From Ochotona curzoniae (lineage: Eukaryota; Chordata; Mammalia; Lagomorpha; Ochotonidae), in the NCBI RefSeq assembly GCF_017591425.1, contig NW_024465664.1:1-64000 (forward strand): a DNA stretch of 64,000 bases, in the 5' to 3' direction. A program made the translations under genes and the position numbers. The notes below the pieces were generated by a model. The model saw nothing but the letters and a program-made list of their open reading frames with translations, searched no databases and had not been told where the DNA came from. Positions 26,737-38,165 of this stretch are shown piece after piece. Every line of letters begins with the position of its first letter. Within the stretch, counting starts at the first letter, position 1.

Positions 26737-26996
26737 AAGTGCTCTGGCAGCACATATGTCTGAAAGTTGATGTGACACCTAGTGATCTCAGTGTGTTGGT
26801 GAATGGCAACTTGCCGAAGGAGCAGCACAACTCGTCCAGTGCCAAAACGACTCCACCTGCCTCAGGAACTTCACATACCATCAGCTTTCCTAGCAGATGT
26901 CCCGGAAACCGAGTTGGGTCCCATCTTGTCCAATGCCCATTGAGCCCAGGATGATGATATCAGGCATGTTGAACACCCACCACACACAAAACAGCC
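26737..26996 (+). repeat. Truncated monomer with an 85-bp internal deletion
   Basis: The hinge runs AAAACAACC directly into AAGTGCTCTGGCAGC, so everything from the usual ATGTGGATCC to CCATGGAAACC is missing. The unit is 260 bp instead of about 345. In a normal unit the two AACCA tracts flanking the lost piece are 85 bp apart, which equals the shortfall. The junction keeps a single AACCA, so a microhomology-mediated or slippage deletion fits exactly. It is the only grossly truncated unit I found in the window. It also carries private changes nearby: AGTTGATGTGAC, CCTAGTGATC and AACTCGTCCAGTG. Confidence 0.9.
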
Positions 26997-29900
26997 ATGC
27001 GGATCCTCACTCAAGGCGCTAAGAAGTCCATGTCCAGAGACAAGTTCAGCGCCCAAGCCATTTCCAGCTACCATGGAAACCAAGTGCTCTGGCAGCACAT
27101 ATGTCTGAAAGTGGATGTGACACTTAGGGATCTCAGTGTGTTGGTGAATGGCAACTTGCCGAAGGAGCAGCACAGCTCTTCCAGTGCCAAAACGACTCCA
27201 CCTCCCTCAGGAACTTCACATACCATCAGCTTTCCTACCAGATGTCCCGGAAACCGAGTTGTGTCCCATCTCATCCAATGCCCATTGCGCCCAGGATGAT
27301 GAAATCAGGTATGTTGCACACACAGCACACACAAAACAACCATGTAGATACTGACTCAAGGCACTTAGAAGTCCACATCCAGAGACAAGTTCAGTGCCCA
27401 AGCCGTTTCCAGCTACCATGGAAACCAAGTGCTCTGGCAGCACATATGTCTGAAAGTGGATGTGACACCTAGGGATCTCAGTGTGTTGGTGAATGGCAAC
27501 TTGCCGAAGGAGCAGCACAGCTCTTCCAGTGCCAAAACGATTCCACCTGCCTCAGGAACTTCACATACCATCAGCTTTCCTACCAGATGTCCCGGAAACC
27601 CAGTTGTGTGCCATATTGTCCAATGCCCATTGAGCCCAGGATGATGAAATCAGGCATGTTGAACAGCCACACAAACAACCATGTGGATCCTCACTCAAGG
27701 CGCTAAGAAGTCCACATCCAGAGACAAGTTCAGCGCCCAAGCCATTTCCAGCTACCATGGAAACCAAGTGCTCTGGCAGCACATATGTCTGAAAGTGGAT
27801 GTGACACCTAGGGTTCTCAGTGTGTTGGTGAATGGCAACTTGCCGAAGGAGCAGTAGAGCTCTTCCAGTGCCAAAACGACTCCACCTGCCTCAGGAACTT
27901 CACATACCATCAGCTTTCCTACCAGATGTCCCGGAAACCGAGTTCTGTCCCATCCTGTCCAATGCCCATTGAGCCCAGAATGATGAAATTTGCCATGTTG
28001 AACACTCACACAAAACAACCATGTGGATCCTCACTCAAGGCGCTCAGATCTCCACATCCAGAGACAAGTTCAGCGCCCAAGCCATTTCCAGCTACCATGG
28101 AAACCAAGTGCTCTGGCAGCACATATGCCTGAAAGAGTATGTGACACCTAGAGATCTCAGTGTGTTGGTGAATGGCAACTTGCCGAAGGATCAGCACAGC
28201 TCTTTCAGTGCCAAAACGACTCCACCTGCCTCAGGAACTTCACATACCATCAGCTTTCCTAGCAGATGTCATGGAAAACGTCTTGAGTCCCATCTCATTC
28301 AATGCCCATTGAGCCCAAGATGATGAAATAACCAGGCATGTTGAACACCCACACAAAACAACCATGTGGATCCTCACTCAAGGCGCTAAGAAGTCCACAT
28401 CCAGAGACAAGTTCAATGCCCAAGCCATTTCCAGCTACCATGGAAACCAAGTGCTCTGGCAGCACATATGTCTGAAAGTGGATGTGACACCTAGGAATCT
28501 CAGTATGTTGGTGAATGGCAACTTGCCGAAGGAGCAGCACATGTCTTGCAGTGCCAAAATGACTCCACCTGCCTCAGGAACTTCACATACCATCAGCTTT
28601 CCTACCAGATGTCCCGGAAACCGAGTTGGGTACCCATCTCGTCCAATGCTCATTGAGCCCAGGATGATGATACCATGCAGGTTGAACATCCACCCCACAC
28701 AAAACAACCATGTGGATCCTCACTCAAGTCGCTAAGAAGTCCACATCCAGAGACAAGTTCAGCGCCCAAGCCATTTCCAGCTACCATGGAAACCAAGTGC
28801 TCTGGCAGCACATATGTCTGAAAGTGGATGTGACACCTAGGGATCTCAGTGTGTTGGTGAATGGCAAATTGCCGAAGGAGCAGCACAGCTCTTCCAGTGC
28901 CAAAACGACTCCACCTGCCTCAGGAACTTCACATACCATCAGCTTTCCTACCAGATGTCCCGGAAACCCACTTGGTTCCCATCTCATCCAATCCCATTGA
29001 GCCCAGGATGATGAAATCAGGCATGTTGAACACACAGCACACACAAAACAACCATGTAGATACTGACTCAAGGCACTAAGAAGTCCACATCCAGAGACAA
29101 TTTCAGTGCCCAAGCCATTTCAAGCTTCCATGGAAACCAAGTGCTCTGGCAGCACATATGTCTGAAAGTGGATGTGACACCTAGAGATCTCAGTGTGTTG
29201 GTGAACGGCAACTTGCCGAAGGAGCAGCACAGCTCTTCCAGTTCAAAACGACTCCACCTGCCTCAGCAATTTCACATACCATCAGCTTTCCTAGCAGATG
29301 TCCCGGAAACCCACTTGGTTCCCATCTTGTCCAATGCCCATTGAGCCCAGGATGATGAAATCAGGCATGTTGAACACCCACACAAAACAACCATGTGGAT
29401 CCTCACTCAAGGTGCTGAGAACTCCACATCCAGAGACAAGTTCTGCGCCCAAGCCATTTCCAGCTACCATGGAAACCAAGTGCTCTGGCAGCACATATGT
29501 CTGAAAGTGGATGTGACACCTAGGGATCTCAGTGTGTTGGTGAATGGCAAATTGCCGAAGGAGCAGCACAGCTCTTCCATTGCCAAAACGTCTCCACCTG
29601 CCTCAGGAACTTCACATACCATCAGCTTTCCTACCAGATGTCCCGGAAATTGAGTTCTGTCCCGGCTTGTCCATTACCCATTGAGCCCAGGATGATGATA
29701 TCAGGCATGTTGAACACCCACACAAAACAACCATGTGGATCCTCACTCAAGGCGCTGAGAACTCCACATCCAGAGACAAGTTCAGCGCCCAAGCCATTTC
29801 CAGCTACCATGGAAACCAAGTGCTCTGGCAGCACATATGTCTGAAAGTGGATGTGACACCTAGGGATCTCAGTAGTTGGTGAATGGCAACTTGCCGAAGG

Positions 29901-32649
29901 AGCAGGACAGGTCTTCCAGTGCCAAAACGACTCCACCTGCCTCAGGAACTTCACATACCATCAGCTTTCCTACCAGATGTCCCGGAAACCCACTTGGGTC
30001 CCATCTCATTCAATGCCCATTGAGCCCAGGATGATGAAATCAGGCATGTTGAACACACAGCACACACAAAACAACCATGTAGATACTGACTCAAGGCACT
30101 AAGAAGTCCACATCCAGAGACAAGTTCAGTGCCCAAGCCATTTCCAGCTACCATGGGAACCAAGTGCTCTGGCAGCACATATGTCTGAAAGTGGATGTGA
30201 CACCTAGGGATCTCAGTGTGTTGGTGAATGGCAACTTGCCGAAGGAGCAGCACAGTTCTTCCAGTGCAAAACTACTCCACCTGCCTCAGGAACTTCACAT
30301 ACCATCAGCTTTCCTACCAGATGTCCCGGAAACCCAGTTGTATGCCATATTGTCCAATGCCCATTGAGCCCAGGATGAGGAAATTTGCCATGTTGAACAC
30401 CCACTTAAACAACCATGTGGATCCTGACTCAAGGCGTTAAGAAGCCCACATCCAGAGACAGGTAAAGCGCCCAAGCCATTTCCAGCTACCATGGAAACCA
30501 AGTGCTCTGGCAGCACATATGTCTGAAAGAGGATGTGAAACCCAGGGATCTCAGTGTGTTGGTGATTGGCAACTTGCCAAAGGAGCAGCACAGGTCTTCC
30601 AGTGCCAAAATGACTCCACCTGCGTCAGGAACTTCACATACCATCAGCTTTCCTACCAGATGTCCCAGAAACCGACTTGTGTCCCAACTTGTCCAATGCC
30701 CATTGAGGCCAGGATGATGAAATTTGCCATGTTGAACACCGACCCCACACAAAACAACCATGTGGATGCTCACTCAAGGCGCTAAGAAGTCCACATCCAG
30801 AGACAAGTTCAGCGCCCAAGCCATTTCCAGCTACCATGGAAACCAAGTGCTCTGGCAGCACATATGTCTGAAAGTGGATGTGACACCTCGAGATCTCAGT
30901 GTTTGGTGAACGACAACTTGCCGAAGGAGCAGCACAGGTCTTCCATTGCCAAAACGACTCCACCTGCCTCAGGAACTTCACATACCATCAGCTTACCTAC
31001 CAGATATCCCGGAAATTGAGTTCTGTCCCATCTTGTCCAATGCCCATTGAGCCCAGGATGATGAAATTAGGCATGTTGAACACCCACCAAACACAAAACA
31101 ACCATGTGGATCCTCACTCAAGGCGCTGAGAACTCCACATCCAGAGACAAGTTCTGCGCCCAAGCCATTTCCAGCTACCATGGGAACCAAGTGCTCTGGC
31201 AGCACATATATCTGAAAGTGGATGTGACACCTAGGGATCTCAGTGTGTTGGTGAATGGCAACTTGCCGAAGGAGCAGGACAGGTCTTCCAGTGCCAAAAC
31301 GACTCCACCTGCCTCAGGAACTTCACATACCATCAGCTTTCCTACCAGATGTCCCGGAAACCCACTTGGGTCCCATCTCATCCAATGCCCATTTAGCCCA
31401 GGATGATGAAATCAGGCATGTTGAACACACAGCACACACAAAACAACCATGTAGATACTGACTCAAGGCACTAAGAAGTCCACATCCAGAGACAAGTTCA
31501 GTGCCCAAGCCATTTCCAGCTACCATGGAAACCAAGTGCTCTGGCAGCACATATGTCTAAAAGTGGATGTGACACCTAGGGATCTCAGTGTGTTGGTGAA
31601 TGGCAACTTGCCGAAGGAGCAGCACAGCTCTTCCAGTGCAAAACGACTCCACCTGCCTCAGGAACTTCACATACCATCAGCTTTCCTACCAGATGTCCCG
31701 GAAACCCAGTTGTATGCCATATTGTCCAATGCCCATTGAGCCCAGGATGATGAAATTAGCCATGTTGAACACCCACACAAAACAACCATGTGGATCTTCA
31801 CTCAAGGCGCTAAGAAGTCCACATCCAGAGACAAGTTCAGCGCCCAAGCCATTTCCAGCTACCATGGAAACCAAGTGCTCTGGCAGCACATATGTCTGAA
31901 AGTGGATGTGACACCTAGAGATCTCAGTGTGTTGGTGAACGGCAACTTGCCGAAGGAGCAGCACAGCTCTTCCAGTGCCAAAACGACTCCACCTGCCTCA
32001 GGAAATTCACATACCATCAGCTTTCCTACCAGATGTCCCGGAAACCTTGTTCTGTCCCATCTTGTCCAATGCCCATGGAGCCCAGGATGATGAAATTAGG
32101 CATGTTGAACACCCACACAAAACAACCATGTGGATCCTGAGTCAAGGCACTAAGAAGTCCACATCCAGAGACAAGTTCAGCGCCCAAGCCATTTCCAGCT
32201 ACCATGGAAACCAAGTGCTCTGGCATCACATATGTCTGAAAGTGGATGTGACACCTAGGGATCTCAGTGTGTTGGTGAATGGCAACTTGCCGAAGGAGCA
32301 GCACAGCTCTTCCAGTGCCAAACTGACTCCACCTGACTCAGGAACTTCACATACCATCAGCTTTCCTAGCAGAAGTCCCAGATACCGAGTTGTGTCCAAT
32401 CTTTTCCTATGCCCATTGAGCAGAGGATGATGAAATCAGGCATGTTGAACACGCACACAAAACAACCATGTAGATCCTGACTCAAGGCACTAAGAAGTCC
32501 ACATCCAGAGACAAGTTCAGCGCCCAAGCCATTTCCAGCTACCATGGAAACCAAGTGCTCTGGCAGCACATATGTCTGAAAGTGGATGTGACACCTAGGG
32601 ATCTCAGTGTGTTGGTGAACGGCAACTTGCCGAAGGAGCAGCACAGGTC

Positions 32650-35383
32650 TTCCAGTGCCAAAACGACTCCACCTGCCTCAGGAACTTCACATACCATCAG
32701 CTTTCCTAGCAGATGTCCCGGAAACCGAGTTCTGTCCCATCTTGTCCAATGCCCATGGAGCCCATGTTGATGAAATTTGCCATGTTGAACACCCACCCCA
32801 CACAAAACAACCATGTGGATGCTCACTCAAGGCGCTAAGAAGTCCACATCCAGAGACAAGTTCAGCGCCCAAGCCATTTCCAGCTACCATGGAAACCAAG
32901 TACTCTGGCAGCACATATGTCTGAAAGTGGATGTGACACCTAGAGATCTCAGTGTGTTGGTGAATGGCAACTTGCCGAAGGAGCAGCACAGCTCTTCCAG
33001 TCCCAAAACGACTCCACCTGCCTCAGGAACTTCACATACCATCAGCTTACCTACCAGATGTCCCGGAAATTGAGTTCTGTCCCATCTTGTCCAATGCCCA
33101 TTGAGCCCAGGATGATGATACAACCAGGCATGTTGAACACCCACACAAAACAACCATGTGGATCCTCACTCAAGGCGCTAAGAAGTCCACATCCAGAGAC
33201 AAGTTCAGCGCCCAAGCCATTTACAGCTACCGTGGAAACCAAGTACTCTGGCAGCACATATGTCTGAAATTGGATGTGACACCCAGGGATCTCAGTGTGT
33301 TGGTGAACGGCAACTTGCCGAAGGAGCAGCACAGCTCTTCCAGTGCCAAAACGACTCCACCTGCCTCAGGAACTTCACATACCATCAGCTTTCCTAGCAG
33401 ATGTCCCGGAAACCGAGTTGGGTGCCATCTCGTCCAATGCCCATGGAGTCCACGATGATGAAATTAGGCATGATGAACACGCACACAAAACAACCATGCA
33501 GATCCTGACTCAAGGGACGCAGAAATCCACATCCAGAGACAAGTTCAGCGCCCAAGCCATTTCCAGCTACCATGGAAACCAAGTGCTCGGACAGCACATA
33601 TGTCTGAAAGTGGATGTGACACCCAGGGATCTCAGTGTGTTGGTGAATGGCAACTTGCCGAAGGAGCAGGACAGGTCTTCCAGTGCCAAAACGACTCCAC
33701 CTGCCTCAGGAACTTCACATAACATCAGCTTTCCTACCAGATGTCCCGGAAACCGAGTTGGGTGCCATTTCGTCCAATGCCCATTAAGTCCAAGATGATG
33801 AAATTAGGCATGATGAACACGCACACAAAACAACCATGCAGATCCTGACTCAAGGGACTAAGAAGTCCACATCCAGAGACAAGTTCAGCGCCCAAGCCAT
33901 TTCCAGCTCCCATGGAAACCAAGTGCTCTGGCAGCACATATGTCTGAAAGTGGATGTGACACCTAGGGATCTCAGTGTGTTGGTGAATGGCAACTTGCCG
34001 AAGGAGCAGCACAGCTCTTCCAGTACCAAACCGACTCCACCTGCCTCAGGAACTTCACATAACATCAGCTTTCCAAGCAGATGTCCCGCAAACCGACTTC
34101 GGTCCCATCTTGTCCAAGGCCATTGAGCCCAGGATGATGAAATTTGCCAAGTTGAACACCCGTCACACAAAACAACCATGTGGATCCTGACTCATGGCAC
34201 TAAGAAGTCCACCTCCAGAGACAAGTTCAGCGCCCAAGCCATTTCCAGCTACCATGGAAACCAAGTGCTCTGGCAGCACATATGTCTGAAAGAGGATGTG
34301 ACACCTAGGGATCTCAGTGTGTTGGTGAATGGCAACTTGCCGAAGGAGCAGGACAGGTCTTCCCGTGCAAAACGACTCCACCTGCCTCAGGAACTTCACA
34401 TACCATCAGCTTTCCTACCAGATGTCCCGAAAACACACTTGTGTCCCAACTCGTCCAATGCACATTGAGCCCAGGATGATGAAATCATGCATGCTGAACA
34501 CCCACACAAAACAACCATGTAGATCCTGCCTCAAGGCGCTAAGAAGTCCACATCCAGAGACAAGTTCAGCGCCCAAGCCATTTCCAGCTCCCATGGAAAC
34601 CAAGTGCTCTGGCAGCACATATGTCTGAAAGTGGATGTGACACCTAGGGATCTCAGTGTGTTGGTGAATGGCAACTTGCCAAAGGAGCAGCACAGCTCTT
34701 CCAGTCCCAAAACGACTCCACCTGCCTCAGGAACTTCACATACCATCAGCTTTCCTACCAGATGTCCCGGAAACCGAGTTGGGTCCCATCTCGTCCAATG
34801 CCCATTGAGCCCAGGATGATGAAATCAGGCATGATGAACACGCACACAAAACAACCATGCAGATCCTGACTCAAGGGACTAAGAAGTCCACATCCAGAGA
34901 CAAGTTCAGCGCCCAAGCCATTTCCAGCTACCATGGAAACCAAGTGCTCTGGCAGCACATATGTCTGAAAGTGGATGTGACACCTAGGGATCTCAGTGTG
35001 TTGGTGAATGGCAACTTGCCGAAGGAGCAGCACAGGTCTTCCAGTGCCAAAATGACTCCACCTGCCTCAGGAACTTCACATACCATCAGCTTTCCTAGCA
35101 GATGTCCCAGAAACCCACTTGGGTCCCATCTTGTCCAACGCCCATTGAGCCCTGCATGATGAAACCAGGCATGTTGAACACCCACCCCACACAAAACAAC
35201 CATGTGGATCCTCACTCAAGGCGCTAAGAAGTCCTCATCCAGAGACAAGTTCAGCGCCCAAGCCATTTCCAGCTACCATGGAAACCAAGTGCTCTGGCAG
35301 CACATATGTCTGAAAGTGGATGTGACACCTAGGGTTCTCAGTGTGTTGGTGAATGGCAACTTGCCGAAGGAGCAGCACAGCTC
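32650..35383 (+). repeat. Eight-monomer higher-order repeat, copy A (period 2734 bp)
   Basis: Units near 32813, 33156, 33496, 33836, 34178, 34518, 34857 and 35202 each recur exactly 2734 bp downstream. Diagnostic features in order are GGATGCTCACTC with AAGTACTCTGG, TTTACAGCTACCGTGG with GAAATTGGATG, GGACGCAGAAATCC with GCTCGGACAGC, GTACCAAACCGACTCC, CTCATGGCACTAAG with CCACCTCCAG, and GATCCTGCCTCAAGG. Near 33520 this copy has GACGCAG where copy B has GACGAAG, and near 33771 it has TTTCGTCC where copy B has TTTCATCC. I noticed almost no other substitutions, so the duplication looks very recent. Confidence 0.94.
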
Positions 35384-38165
35384 TTCCAGTGCCAAAACGA
35401 CTCCACCTGCCTCAGGAACTTCACATACCATCAGCTTTCCTAGCAGATGTCCCGGAAACCGAGTTCTGTCCCATCTTGTCCAATGCCCATGGAGCCCATG
35501 TTGATGAAATTTGCCATGTTGAACACCCACCCCACACAAAACAACCATGTGGATGCTCACTCAAGGCGCTAAGAAGTCCACATCCAGAGACAAGTTCAGC
35601 GCCCAAGCCATTTCCAGCTACCATGGAAACCAAGTACTCTGGCAGCACATATGTCTGAAAGTGGATGTGACACCTAGAGATCTCAGTGTGTTGGTGAATG
35701 GCAACTTGCCGAAGGAGCAGCACAGCTCTTCCAGTCCCAAAACGACTCCACCTGCCTCAGGAACTTCACATACCATCAGCTTACCTACCAGATGTCCCGG
35801 AAATTGAGTTCTGTCCCATCTTGTCCAATGCCCATTGAGCCCAGGATGATGATACAACCAGGCATGTTGAACACCCACACAAAACAACCATGTGGATCCT
35901 CACTCAAGGCGCTAAGAAGTCCACATCCAGAGACAAGTTCAGCGCCCAAGCCATTTACAGCTACCGTGGAAACCAAGTACTCTGGCAGCACATATGTCTG
36001 AAATTGGATGTGACACCCAGGGATCTCAGTGTGTTGGTGAACGGCAACTTGCCGAAGGAGCAGCACAGCTCTTCCAGTGCCAAAACGACTCCACCTGCCT
36101 CAGGAACTTCACATACCATCAGCTTTCCTAGCAGATGTCCCGGAAACCGAGTTGGGTGCCATCTCGTCCAATGCCCATGGAGTCCACGATGATGAAATTA
36201 GGCATGATGAACACGCACACAAAACAACCATGCAGATCCTGACTCAAGGGACGAAGAAATCCACATCCAGAGACAAGTTCAGCGCCCAAGCCATTTCCAG
36301 CTACCATGGAAACCAAGTGCTCGGACAGCACATATGTCTGAAAGTGGATGTGACACCCAGGGATCTCAGTGTGTTGGTGAATGGCAACTTGCCGAAGGAG
36401 CAGGACAGGTCTTCCAGTGCCAAAACGACTCCACCTGCCTCAGGAACTTCACATAACATCAGCTTTCCTACCAGATGTCCCGGAAACCGAGTTGGGTGCC
36501 ATTTCATCCAATGCCCATTAAGTCCAAGATGATGAAATTAGGCATGATGAACACGCACACAAAACAACCATGCAGATCCTGACTCAAGGGACTAAGAAGT
36601 CCACATCCAGAGACAAGTTCAGCGCCCAAGCCATTTCCAGCTCCCATGGAAACCAAGTGCTCTGGCAGCACATATGTCTGAAAGTGGATGTGACACCTAG
36701 GGATCTCAGTGTGTTGGTGAATGGCAACTTGCCGAAGGAGCAGCACAGCTCTTCCAGTACCAAACCGACTCCACCTGCCTCAGGAACTTCACATAACATC
36801 AGCTTTCCAAGCAGATGTCCCGCAAACCGACTTCGGTCCCATCTTGTCCAAGGCCATTGAGCCCAGGATGATGAAATTTGCCAAGTTGAACACCCGTCAC
36901 ACAAAACAACCATGTGGATCCTGACTCATGGCACTAAGAAGTCCACCTCCAGAGACAAGTTCAGCGCCCAAGCCATTTCCAGCTACCATGGAAACCAAGT
37001 GCTCTGGCAGCACATATGTCTGAAAGAGGATGTGACACCTAGGGATCTCAGTGTGTTGGTGAATGGCAACTTGCCGAAGGAGCAGGACAGGTCTTCCCGT
37101 GCAAAACGACTCCACCTGCCTCAGGAACTTCACATACCATCAGCTTTCCTACCAGATGTCCCGAAAACACACTTGTGTCCCAACTCGTCCAATGCACATT
37201 GAGCCCAGGATGATGAAATCATGCATGCTGAACACCCACACAAAACAACCATGTAGATCCTGCCTCAAGGCGCTAAGAAGTCCACATCCAGAGACAAGTT
37301 CAGCGCCCAAGCCATTTCCAGCTCCCATGGAAACCAAGTGCTCTGGCAGCACATATGTCTGAAAGTGGATGTGACACCTAGGGATCTCAGTGTGTTGGTG
37401 AATGGCAACTTGCCAAAGGAGCAGCACAGCTCTTCCAGTCCCAAAACGACTCCACCTGCCTCAGGAACTTCACATACCATCAGCTTTCCTACCAGATGTC
37501 CCGGAAACCGAGTTGGGTCCCATCTCGTCCAATGCCCATTGAGCCCAGGATGATGAAATCAGGCATGATGAACACGCACACAAAACAACCATGCAGATCC
37601 TGACTCAAGGGACTAAGAAGTCCACATCCAGAGACAAGTTCAGCGCCCAAGCCATTTCCAGCTACCATGGAAACCAAGTGCTCTGGCAGCACATATGTCT
37701 GAAAGTGGATGTGACACCTAGGGATCTCAGTGTGTTGGTGAATGGCAACTTGCCGAAGGAGCAGCACAGGTCTTCCAGTGCCAAAATGACTCCACCTGCC
37801 TCAGGAACTTCACATACCATCAGCTTTCCTAGCAGATGTCCCAGAAACCCACTTGGGTCCCATCTTGTCCAACGCCCATTGAGCCCTGCATGATGAAACC
37901 AGGCATGTTGAACACCCACCCCACACAAAACAACCATGTGGATCCTCACTCAAGGCGCTAAGAAGTCCTCATCCAGAGACAAGTTCAGCGCCCAAGCCAT
38001 TTCCAGCTACCATGGAAACCAAGTGCTCTGGCAGCACATATGTCTGAAAGTGGATGTGACACCTAGGGTTCTCAGTGTGTTGGTGAATGGCAACTTGCCG
38101 AAGGAGCAGCACAGCTCTTCCAGTGCCAAAACGACTCCACCTGCCTCAGGAACTTCACATACCAT
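35384..38165 (+). repeat. Eight-monomer higher-order repeat, copy B
   Basis: Units near 35547, 35890, 36230, 36570, 36912, 37252, 37591 and 37936 reproduce the preceding block at 2734 bp. The match stops near 38165, where the unit continues as CAGTTTTCCTACCAG rather than CAGCTTTCCTAGCAG. The last four to five units are also matched about 16.7 kb downstream (from about 53100), linking this block to the 54-58 kb region. Confidence 0.94.

Larger units (their letters stand above)
19321..32649 (+). repeat. Mixed-monomer segment, units 57-96, with the most divergent copies
   Basis: Unit starts are near 19534, 19873, 20216, 20562, 20907, 21247, 21592, 21935, 22279, 22624, 22964, 23309, 23654, 23998, 24340, 24679, 25019, 25363, 25710, 26051, 26399, 26737 (truncated), 26997, 27343, 27681, 28021, 28364, 28710, 29054, 29393, 29733, 30079, 30415, 30759, 31104, 31448, 31788, 32130 and 32470. 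No complete higher-order repeat is evident. The block 29628-30965 matches 18400-19740 at an offset of about 11227 bp, including the rare GACAAGTAAAGCG-like site and the GAACGACAAC marker. Private substitutions look densest at about 24.3-26.9 kb. Confidence 0.8.
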
